Below, piece after piece: positions 51,365 through 61,823 of a stretch of 64,000 nt of DNA (positions are counted from its first letter, which is position 1; each line of letters starts with the position of its first letter). This DNA comes from Nemertoderma westbladi. Its lineage: Eukaryota; Xenacoelomorpha; Nemertodermatida; Nemertodermatidae. The notes beneath the pieces are model-generated. The model did not search any database. It saw nothing but the letters and a program-made list of their open reading frames with translations, and was not told where the DNA came from. A program made the translations under genes and the position numbers. Location of the stretch: NCBI GenBank assembly GCA_032718475.1, contig JAUCBJ010006329.1, forward strand, positions 168,144-232,143, written 5' to 3'.

Positions 51365-51500
51365 TTATTACCCTAGTTTTGAGTTATTTTCCCGGTTATT
51401 TTGCCCTTGGAGCAGGATACCCTCGGGCCTGCGGCCCTTGGGTTGTATCCTGCTCCGCGGGCAAAATAACCGGGAAAATAACTCAAAACTAGGGTAATAA
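51365..51500. mobile_element. 136-bp palindromic element built from the recombinase element's end modules
   Basis: Arms 51365-51420 and 51445-51500 are inverted copies matching at 54 of 56 positions. They enclose a 24-bp centre that can itself fold (GGGCC-TGC-GGCCC). Each arm starts from the outside with TTATTACCC, a short spacer, then AGTTATTTTCCCGG, the same two modules as the 30-bp repeats of the neighbouring transposon but with a different spacer. It lies 5 bp (CTCAC) from that transposon's right end and 6 bp (ATACAG) from resumed satellite. It could be a non-autonomous palindromic relative inserted next to the element, or a compound right end. It has no coding capacity. Confidence 0.6.
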
Positions 51501-52448
51501 ATACAGTAATTATTGCTGAAAAACACCAAGGATTTTGACATGGCTTTAATACTTTATTATGTTCATGAAATAGCTGAGATACTTGAGGTGAATTGTTGCA
51601 TTATATATTAACTTCAGCTCCAGTCTCTTTGGCAATACGATGAAACTATAATAAATATTCTAGAACACAACAATATTAACATGGAGATAGGCTATTTATC
51701 TCTCCACTCAGACAGCCACAGATAGGGATTTGTGTTTTGACACAATCAAAATTCAACCATCTCCAGGGGAAGACGAAGCAAATAACAGCTGATAACTTCT
51801 ATAAATGTAAGTGTTACCTGTTTTTTGACTTTCGTTTAAGATTCTTTATCTTGTGGACTGGGATAGAAGTCATGAATATGAAAATCGATGTCGTTTTTTG
51901 TAAAAAATCGGAGGAGATTTTGATAAATTATTGCAGAAAAACACCAAGGATTTTGACATGGCTTTAATACTTCATTATGTTCATGAAATAGCTGAGATAT
52001 TTGAGGTGAATTATTGCATTACATAATAACTTTAACTGCAGCCACATTAGCAATACGATGAAACTATAATAAATATTCTAGAACACAACAATATTAACAT
52101 GGAGATAGGCTACTTATCTCTCCACTCTGAGTGCCTCAAAAAGGGGGTGTTCCGACGCTATCAAAATTTATCCATCTCCTGGGGAAAGACGAAGCAAAGA
52201 ACAGCTGATTACTTCTATAAATGAAAGTGTTACCTGCTCTTTTGACTTTCATTTAAGATTCTTTATCTTTTGCAGTGGGTTAGAAGTCATGAATATGAAA
52301 AACGATGTCGTTTTTTTGTAAAAAATCTGAGGATATTTTGATAAATTATTGCTGAAAAACCCCAAGGATTTTGACATGGCTTTAATACTTCATTATGTTC
52401 ATGAAAAAACTGAGATATTTGAGGTGAATTATTGCATTACATAATAAC
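51501..52448 (+). repeat. Satellite between the palindromic element and solo LTR 2
   Basis: About 2.3 monomers. The first six bases, ATACAG, are not satellite; satellite resumes at TAATTATTGCTG (51507). The segment running into solo LTR 2 parallels that before solo LTR 1, including GAGTGCCTCAAAAAGG. Confidence 0.93.
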
Positions 52449-53004
52449 TGTGACGGGATCCACAGAGGATCCCGATTTATCCGGTATTCGATTCACGCGT
52501 CGCGTCCCCGCCGTGTGTGTGTAAAAGGTAAAGAGTTATTGTTCGCTGTATAAAGTTCTCAGGTATAATAGTATAGTTGCATAAGTTCAATAGATAATGG
52601 TATAAATGAGGTAATAATATACAATGATGAAGTCTCAGATACGGTAGGCACGACGACGGTAATTGAAGTACCGGTTCTACCCTAGCTAAACCGACCAACA
52701 CAATGAGATAACTCAGATAACTGATTACTGTAAACTGGTTATATTGCATGGGTTGGCCTTGTTACTGTACCTAGCCGGTGCCTCCCTCCCATTGGCTAAT
52801 ATCCCTGTTGGCGCCCTTTGGAGTGTTTCCCTTCACTCAAGCTACTCTCTCTCGGTCAGGGGTGTGGCCCCTGACCCTTATTGTGTGTTTCTCCTTCCCA
52901 TTTTATTGGGGTGGCACGAGATTGGGTAATCAACCTCGTGGCCCCCAATATTGCTTAACGGCTTACTTTATGGGTTTGTGTTAGCGGAATTGAATAAGCT
53001 AACA
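52449..53004 (-). mobile_element. Solo LTR, copy 2 (556 bp)
   Basis: Same length, ends and ATAAC flanks (52444-52448 and 53005-53009) as copy 1, inserted at the same position of the same monomer subtype. The only difference I noticed is ACGGCTTACT versus ACGGGTTACT near the distal end. This is a copy made by duplication of the satellite block rather than an independent insertion. Confidence 0.9.
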
Positions 53005-56000
53005 ATAACTTTAACTCCAGCCACTTTAGCAATACGATGAAACTATACTAAATATTCTAGAACACAACAATATTAACATGGAGATAGGCTATTTATCTCT
53101 CCACTCAGACAGCCACAGATAGGGAGGCGTGTTTTGACACAATCAAAATTCAACCATCTCCAGGGGAAGACGAAGCAAATAACAGCTGATAACTTCTATA
53201 AATGTAAGTGTTACCTGTTTTTTGACTTTCGTTTAAGATTCTTTATCTTGTGGACTGGGATAGAAGTCATGAATATGAAAATCGATGTCGTTTTTTGTAA
53301 AAAATCGGGGGAGATTTTGATAAATTATTGCAGAAAAACACCAAGGATTTTGACATGGCTTTAATACTTCATTATGTTCATGAAAAAAACTGAGATATTT
53401 GAGGTGAGTTATTGTATTACATATTAACTTCGGCTCCAGCCGGTTTGGTAATACGATTAAACTATAATAAATATTCTAGAACGCAACAATATTAACAGGG
53501 AGATAGGCTACTTATCTCTTCACTCTGAGAGCCTCAAGAACGGGGTGTTCCGACGCAATACAATTTCATCCATCTCCATGGGAAAGACGAAGCAAAGAAC
53601 AGCTGATTACTTCTATAACTGAAAGTGTTACCTGTTCTTATGACTTTCATTTAAGATTCGTTATTTTTGCAGTGGGTTAGAAGACATGAATATGAAAAAC
53701 GATGTCGTTTTTTGTAAAAAATCTGAGGATATTTTGATAAATTATTGCTGAAAAACCCCAAGGATTTTGACATGGCTTTAATACTTCATTATGTTCATGA
53801 AAAAACTGAAATATTTGAGGTGAATTATGCATTACATAATAACTTTAACTGCAGCCACATTAGCAATACGATGAAACTATAATAAATATTCTAGAACACA
53901 ACAATATTAACAGGGAGATAGGCTACTTATCTCTCCACTCTGAGAGCCTCAAAAAGGGGGTGTTCCGACGCTATCAAAATTCATCCATCTCCTGGGGAAA
54001 GACGAAGCAAAGAACAGCTGATTACTTCTATAAATAAAAGTGTTACCTGCTCCTTTGACTTTCATTTTAGATTCTTTATCTTTTGGAGTGGGTTAAAAGT
54101 CATGAATATGAAAAACGATGTCTTTTTTTGTAAAAAATCTGAGGATATTTTGATAAATTATTGCTGAAAAACCCCAAGGATTTTGACATGGCTTTAATAC
54201 TTCATTATGTTCATGAAAAAACTGAGATATTTGAGGTGAATTATTGCATTACATAATAACTTTAACTCCAGCCACTTTAGCAATACGATGAAACTATACT
54301 AAATATTCTAGAACACAACAATATTAACATGGAGATAGGCTATTTATCTCTCCACTCAGACAGCCACAGATAGGGAGGCGTGTTTTGACACAATCAAAAT
54401 TCAACCATCACCAGGGGAAGACGAAGCAAATAACAGCTGATAACTTCTATAAATGTAAGTGTTACCTGTTTTTTGACTTTCGTTTAAGATTCTTTATCTT
54501 GTGGACTGGGATAGAAGTTATGAATATGAAAATCGATGTCGTTTTTTGTAAAAAATCGGAGGAGATTTTGATAAATTATTGCTGAAAAACACCAAGGATT
54601 TTGACATGGCTTTAATACTTCATTATGTTCATGAAAAAACTGAGATATTTGAGGTGAGTTATTGTATTACATATTAACTTCGGCTCCAGGCGCTTTGGCA
54701 ATACGATGAAACTATAATATATATTCTAGAACACAACAATACTAACAGGGAGATAGGCTACTTATCTCATCACTATGAGAGCCTCAAAAAGGGGGTGTTC
54801 CGACGCAATCAAAATTCATCCATCTCCAGGGGAAAGACGAAGCAAATAATAGCTGATTACTTCTATAAATGTAAGTGTTACCTGTTCTTTTGACTTTCAT
54901 TTAAGATTATTTATCTTGTGGAGTGGGTTAGAAGTCATGAATAAGAAAATCGATTTCGTTTTTTGTAAAAAATCTGAGGATATTTTGATAAATTATTGCT
55001 GAAAAACCCAAAGGATTTTGACATGGCTTTAATACTCATTATATTCATGAAATAGCTGAGATATTTGAGGTGAATTATTGCGTTACATATTAACTTTGGC
55101 TCCAGCCGCTTTGGCAATACGATGAAACTATAATAAAAATTCTAGATCACAACAATACTAACAGGGAGATAGGCTACTTATCTCTTCACTATGAGAGCCT
55201 CAAAAAGGGGGTGTTCCGACGCAATCAAAATTCATCCATCTCCAGGGGAAAGACGAAGCAAATAACAGCTGATTACTTCTATAAATGTAAGTGTTACCAG
55301 TTCTTTTGACTTTCATTTAAGATTCTTTATCTTGTGGAGTGGAATAGAAATCATGAATAAGAAAATCGATTTCGTTTTTTGTAAAAAATCTGAGGATATT
55401 TTGATAAATTATTGCTGAAAAACCCCAAGGATTTTGACATGGCTTTGATACTTCATTATTTTTCATGAAAATCTGAGATATTTGAGGTGAATTATTGCAT
55501 TACATAATAACTTTAACTGCAGCCACATTAGCAATACGATGAAACTATAATAAATATTCTAGAACACAACAATATTAACAGGGAGATAGGCTACTTATCT
55601 CTCCACTCTGAGAGCCTGAAAAAAGGGGGTGTTCCGACGCTATCAAAATTAATCCATCTCCTGGGGAAAGACGAAGCAAAGAACAGCTGATTACTTCTAT
55701 AAATGAAAGTGTTACCTGTTCTTTTGACATTCATTTAAGATTCACTATCTCATGGAGTGGGTTAGAAGTTATAAATATAAAAATCGATGTGGTTTTTTAA
55801 AAAAAATCAGAGGATATTTTGATTAATTATTGATGAAAAACACCAAGGATTTTGACATGGCTTTAATACTTCATTATGTTCATGAAATATCTGAGATATT
55901 TGAGGTGAATTATTGCATTACATATTAACTTTGGCTCCAGCCGCTTTGGCAATACGATGAAAATATAATAAATATTCTAGAACACAACAATATTAACAGG

Positions 56001-57180
56001 GAGATAGGCTACTTATCTCTCCACTCTGAGAGCCTCAAAAAGGGGGTGTTCCGACGCAATCAAATTTCATCCATCTCCAGGGGAAAGACGAAGCAAAGAA
56101 TAGCTGATTTCTTCTATAAATGAAAGTGTTACCTGCTCTTTTGACTTTCATTTAAGATTCGCTATCTCATGGAGTGGGTTAGAAGTTATAAATATAAAAA
56201 TTGATGTGGTTTTTGAAAAAAATCAAGGATATTTTGATAAATTATTGCTGAAAAACCCCACGGATTTTGACAGGGCTTTAATACTTCATTATGTTCATGA
56301 AATAGCTGAGATATTTGAGGTGAATTATTGCGTTACATATTAACTTTGGCTCCAGCCGCTTTGGCAATACGATGAAACTATACTAAATATTCTAGAACAC
56401 AACAATATTAACAGGGAGATAGGCTACTTATCTCTCCACTCTGAGAGCCTGAAAAAAGGGGGTGTTCCGACGCTATCAAAATTAATCCATCTCCTGGGGA
56501 AAGACGAAGCAAAGAACAGCTGATTACTTCTATAAATGAAAGTGTTACCTGTTCTTTTGACATTCATTTAAGATTCACTATCTCATGGAGTGGGTTAGAA
56601 GTTATAAATATAAAAATCGATGTGGTTTTTTAAAAAAAATCGGAGGAGATTTTGATAAATTATTGCAGAAAAACACCAAGGATTTTGACATGGCTTTAAT
56701 ACTTCATTATGTTCATGAAATAGCTGAGATATTTGAGGTGAATTATTGCATTACATAATAACTTTAACTGCAGCCACATTAGCAATACGATGAAACTATA
56801 ATAAATATTCTAGAACACAACAATATTAACAGGGAGATAGGCTACTTATCTCTCCACTCTGAGTGCCTCAAAAAGGGGGTGTTCCGACGCTATCAAAATT
56901 TATCCATCTCCTGGGGAAAGACGAAGCAAAGAACAGCTGATTACTTCTATAAATGAAAGTGTTACCTGCTCTTTTGACATTCATTTAAGATTCTTTATCT
57001 TTTGCAGTGGGTTAGAAGTCATGAAAATGAAAAACGATGTCGTTTTTTTGTAAAAAATCTGAGGATATTTTGATAAATTATTGCTGAAAAACCCCAAGGA
57101 TTTTGACATGGCTTTAATACTTCATTATGTTCATGAAAAAACTGAGATATTTGAGGTGAATTATTGCATTACATAATAAC
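53005..57180 (+). repeat. Satellite between solo LTRs 2 and 3 (about 10 monomers)
   Basis: Same orientation and phase as the main array. The monomer after solo LTR 2 matches the one after solo LTR 3 at an offset of 4,732 bp, and later monomers match at 5,148 bp (for example 54385 with 59533, and 54935 with 60083), showing a further one-monomer length change between the copies. No gene seen. Confidence 0.95.
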
Positions 57181-57736
57181 TGTGACGGGATCCACAGAGG
57201 ATCCCGATTTATCCGGTATTCAATTCACGCGTCGCGTCCCCGCCGTGTGTGTGTAAAAGGTAAAGAGTTATTGTTCGCTGTATAAAGTTCTCAGGTATAA
57301 TAGTATAGTTGCATAAGTTCAATAGATAATGGTATAAATGAGGTAATAATATACAATGATGAAGTCTCAGATACGGTAGGTACGACGACGGTAATTGAAG
57401 TACCGGTTCTACCCTAGCTAAACCGACCAACACAATGAGATAAATGAGATAACTGATTACTGTAAACTGGTTATATTGCACGGGTTGGCCTTGTTACTGT
57501 ACCTAGCCGGTGCCTCCCTCCCATTGGCTAATATCCCTGTTGGCGCCCTTTGGAGTGTTTCCCTTCACTCAAGCTACTCTCTCTCGGTCAGGGGTGTGGC
57601 CCCTGACCCTTATTGTGTGTTTCTCCTTCCCATTTTATTGGGGTGGCACGAGATTGGGTAATCAACCTCGTGGCCCCCAATATTGCTTAACGGCTTACTT
57701 TATGGGTTTGTGTTAGCGGAATTGAATAAGCTAACA
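57181..57736 (-). mobile_element. Solo LTR, copy 3 (556 bp)
   Basis: Same ends and ATAAC flanks (57176-57180 and 57737-57741) as copies 1 and 2. A few private substitutions: ATTCAATTCACG, TAGGTACGACG, GATAAATGAGATAAC and TTGCACGGG. It shares GGCTTACT with copy 2, so copies 2 and 3 are the closer pair at that site. Confidence 0.9.
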
Positions 57737-60700
57737 ATAACTTTAACTCCAGCCACTTTAGCAATACGATGAAACTATACTAAATATTCTAGAACACAAC
57801 AATATTAACATGGAGATAGGCTATTTATCTCTCCACTCAGACAGCCACAGATAGGGAGGCGTGTTTTGACACAATCAAAATTCAACCATCTCCAGGGGAA
57901 GACGAAGCAAATAACAGCTGATAACTTCTATAAATGTAAGTGTTACCTGTTTTTTGACTTTCGTTTAAGATTCTTTATCTTGTGGACTGGGATAGAAGTC
58001 ATGAATATGAAAATCGATGTCGTTTTTTGTAAAAAATCGGGGGAGATTTTGATAAATTATTGCAGAAAAACACCAAGGATTTTGACATGGCTTTAATACT
58101 TCATTATGTTCATGAAAAAACTGAGATATTTGAGGTGAGTTATTGTATTACATATTAACTTCGGCTCCAGCCGGTTTGGTAATACGATTAAACTATAATA
58201 AATATTCTAGAACGCAACAATATTAACAGGGAGATAGGCTACTTATCTCTTCACTCTGAGAGCCTCAAGAACGGGGTGTTCCGACGCAATCAAATTTCAT
58301 CCATCTCCATGGGAAAGACGAAGCAAAGAACAGCTGATTACTTCTATAACTGAAAGTGTTACCTGTTCTTATGACTTTCGTTTAAGATTCTCTATCTTGT
58401 GGAGTGGATTAGAAGTTATAAATATGAAAATCGTTGTGGTTTTTGAAAAAAATCAAAGGATATTTTGATTAATTATTGCTGAAAAACACCAAGGATTTTG
58501 ACATGGCTTTAATACTTCATTATGTTCATGAAATAGCTGAGATATTTGAGGTGAATTATTGCATTACATAATAACTTTAACTGCAGCCACATTAGCAATA
58601 CGATGAAACTATAATAAATATTCTAGAACACAACAATATTAACAGGGAGATAGGCTACTTATCTCTCCACTCTGAGAGCCTCAAAAAGGGGGTGTTCCGA
58701 CGCTATCAAAATTCATCCATCTCCTGGGGAAAGACGAAGCAAAGAACAGCTGATTACTTCTATAAATGAAAGTGTTACCTGCTCCTTTGACTTTCATTTA
58801 AGATTCGTTATCTTTTGCAGTGGGTTAGAAGACATGAATATGAAAAACGATGTCGTTTTTTGTAAAAAATCTGAGGATATTTTGATAAATTATTGCTGAA
58901 AAACCCCAAGGATTTTGACATGGCTTTAATACTTCATTATGTTCATGAAAAAACTGAAATATTTGAGGTGAATTATGCATTACATAATAACTTTAACTGC
59001 AGCCACATTAGCAATACGATGAAACTATAATAAATATTCTAGAACACAACAATATTAACAGGGAGATAGGCTACTTATCTCTCCACTCTGAGAGCCTCAA
59101 AAAGGGGGTGTTCCGACGCTATCAAAATTCATCCATCTCCTGGGGAAAGACGAAGCAAAGAACAGCTGATTACTTCTATAAATAAAAGTGTTACCTGCTC
59201 CTTTGACTTTCATTTAAGATTCTTTATCTTTTGGAGTGGGTTAGAAGTCATGAATATGAAAAACGATGTCTTTTTTTGTAAAAAATCTGAGGATATTTTG
59301 ATAAATTATTGCTGAAAAACCCCAAGGATTTTGACATGGCTTTAATACTTCATTATGTTCATGAAAAAACTGAGATATTTGAGGTGAATTATTGCATTAC
59401 ATAATAACTTTAACTCCAGCCACTTTAGCAATACGATGAAACTATACTAAATATTCTAGAACACAACAATATTAACATGGAGATAGGCTATTTATCTCTC
59501 CACTCAGACAGCCACAGATAGGGAGGCGTGTTTTGACACAATCAAAATTCAACCATCTCCAGGGGAAGACGAAGCAAATAACAGCTGATAACTTCTATAA
59601 ATGTAAGTGTTACCTGTTTTTTGACTTTCGTTTAAGATTCTTTATCTTGTGGACTGGGATAGAAGTTATGAATATGAAAATCGATGTCGTTTTTTGTAAA
59701 AAATCGGAGGAGATTTTGATAAATTATTGCTGAAAAACACCAAGGATTTTGACATGGCTTTAATACTTCATTATGTTCATGAAAAAACTGAGATATTTGA
59801 GGTGAGTTATTGTATTACATATTAACTTCGGCTCCAGGCGCTTTGGCAATACGATGAAACTATAATATATATTCTAGAACACAACAATACTAACAGGGAG
59901 ATAGGCTACTTATCTCTTCACTATGAGAGCCTCAAAAAGGGGGTGTTCCGACGCAATCAAAATTCATCCATCTCCAGGGGAAAGACGAAGCAAATAATAG
60001 CTGATTACTTCTATAAATGTAAGTGTTACCTGTTCTTTTGACTTTCATTTAAGATTCTTTATCTTGTGGAGTGGGTTAGAAGTCATGAATAAGAAAATCG
60101 ATTTCGTTTTTTGTAAAAAATCTGAGGATATTTTGATAAATTATTGCTGAAAAACCCAAAGGATTTTGACATGGCTTTAATACTCATTATATTCATGAAA
60201 TAGCTGAGATATTTGAGGTGAATTATTGCGTTACATATTAACTTTGGCTCCAGCCGCTTTGGCAATACGATGAAACTATAATAAAAATTCTAGATCACAA
60301 CAATATTAACAGGGAGATAGGCTACTTATCTCTTCACTCTGAGAGCCTCAAAAACGGGGTGTTCCTACGCAATCAAATTTCATCCATCTCCAGGGGAAAG
60401 ACGAAGCAAAGAACAGCTGATTACTTCTATAAATGTAAGTGTTACCTGTTCTTTTGACTTTCATTTAAGATTCGCTATCTCGTGGAGTGGATTAGAAGTT
60501 ATAAATATGAAAATCGATGTGGTTTTTGAAAAAAATCAGAGGATATTTTGATAAATTATTGCTGAAAAACCCCAAGGATTTTGACATGGCTTTAATACTT
60601 CATTATATTCATGAAATAGCTGAGATATTAGAGGTGAATTATTGTATCACATATTAACTTCGGCTCCAGGCGCTTTGGCAATACGATGAAACTATAATAT

Positions 60701-61206
60701 ATATTCTAGAACACAACAATACTAACAGGGAGATAGGCTACTTATCTCTTCACTATGAGAGCCTCAAAAAGGGGGTGTTCCGACGCAATCAAAATTCATC
60801 CATCTCCAGGGGAAAGACGAAGCAAATAATAGCTGATTACTTCTATAAATGTAAGTGTTGTGTTACCTGTTCTTTTGACTTTCATTTAAGATTCTTTATC
60901 TTGTGGAGTGGGTTAGAAGTCATGAATAAGAAAATCGATTTCGTTTTTTGTAAAAAATCTGAGGATATTTTGATAAATTATTGCTGAAAAACCCCAAGGA
61001 TTTTGACATGGCTTTAATACTTCATTATGTTCATGAAATAGCTGAGATATTTGAGGTGAATTATTGCATTACATATTAACTTTGAGCTCCAGCCGCTTTG
61101 GCAATACGATGAAACTATAATAAATATTCTAGAACACAACAATATTAACAGGGAGATAGGCTACTTATCTCTTCACTCTGAGAGCCTCAAAAAGGGGGTG
61201 TTCCGA
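57737..61206 (+). repeat. Satellite between solo LTR 3 and the LTR retrotransposon (about 8.4 monomers)
   Basis: Satellite in the same orientation. It ends inside the GGGGGTGTTCCGA landmark at 61206, where the LTR element begins. The expected 5-bp target copy would be TCCGA-like, but the far end is outside the window. No gene seen. Confidence 0.95.
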
Positions 61207-61743
61207 TGTTAGCTTATTCAATCCCGCCAACACCCCATAAAGTTATTAGCCGATAAGCAATATTGGGAGCCGCGAGATTGGGTAATTAACCAACTCGCGC
61301 CATCCCAATAAGAATGGGAAGGAAGCACACAATAGAGGGTCAGGGGCCAAACCCCTAACCCAAGGAGAACAGGTGGAGTTAACGGGAATACTCCACGGGG
61401 CGCCAACAAGGGTATTAACCAATCAGAGGGGGGAACGGCATCGATTGAGTAGCAGTAAGGCCACCGTGCAATATAACCAATAACCTATTAATCAGTGATT
61501 CAGTTATCTCAAGTGCAGCAGTGCTAGCGTAGGGTACAGCCAATTAGTTTAGTTAGGGGATCACGGGACTTTAGTTACCGTATCCCGCCTTGTACACATT
61601 CACAATATCTATATCTTATAACTTCCTATTATACACCGAACTTCAGAACTCAGTCACTTTATTTCATCCTTATACACGGCGGGGACGCGTGGACTAAATT
61701 ACCACAACCGGATAAATCGGGATCCCTCTTGGATCCCGTCACA
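61207..61743 (+). repeat. 5' LTR (537 bp)
   Basis: Starts TGTTAGCTTATTCAAT and ends GGATCCCGTCACA, the inverse of the solo-LTR ends. Conserved blocks shared with the solo LTRs include GCAATATTGGG, GGGTCAGGGGCCA, GGGCGCCAACA, GCAATATAACCA, GGCGGGGACGCG and CCGGATAAATCGGGATCC. A CCAATCAG box at 61419-61426 has a counterpart (CCAATGGGAGG) in the solo LTRs, which suggests promoter function. A TATA-like run (TATATCTTATAA) lies near 61609-61620. Confidence 0.85.
61419..61426 (+). promoter_or_regulatory. CCAAT box in the LTR
   Basis: CCAATCAG lies about 190 bp upstream of a TATA-like run. The equivalent position of the diverged solo LTRs also keeps CCAAT, which argues for selection on a U3 promoter element. 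Transcription start not determined. Confidence 0.45.
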
Positions 61744-61823
61744 GTAACTAAAACCGAGCTGCCGCCCCTAGTTAAACTCAAAGAACTCCACCCTAGCTAG
61801 TCGAACTCCACCGAGCAAACGAG
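61744..61823 (+). other. LTR-element leader without a recognisable primer-binding site
   Basis: 80 bp between the LTR end and the Gag-like ATG. A tRNA-primed element would normally show a site beginning TGG just after the LTR, but there is no TGG anywhere in this leader, which starts GTAACTAAAACC. Stops in the Gag frame at 61749, 61773 and 61794 place the coding start after them. Confidence 0.5.

Noticed and set aside
51365-51500. Palindrome as a transcription terminator or rRNA-like structure
   Set aside because: The arms carry the transposon end modules in full and the element is flanked by satellite, so a mobile-element origin explains it better.
46835-57716. Frames of 61-90 codons inside the three solo LTRs
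   Set aside because: They lie in LTR sequence with no coding role and are identical only because the LTRs are duplicates.
8451-59733. Plus-strand 66-78-codon frames in satellite monomers (for example 8451-8681, 10110-10346, 17781-18011, 27339-27569, 47492-47722, 53134-53364)
   Set aside because: They depend on small indels within certain monomers and are copied only by block duplication. No conserved motif, promoter or start context suggests translation.
4837-60265. Dozens of near-identical minus-strand frames of about 60-75 codons (MPKRLEPKL... type) in the satellite
   Set aside because: They recur once per monomer subtype, cross monomer boundaries, and appear or vanish with single-base variants. 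This is repetition of a chance open stretch, not a gene family.
4165-61206. Satellite as centromeric with a CENP-B box
   Set aside because: I found no match to the TTCGnnnnAnnCGGG-type box in the monomer. A centromeric role cannot be inferred from sequence alone.
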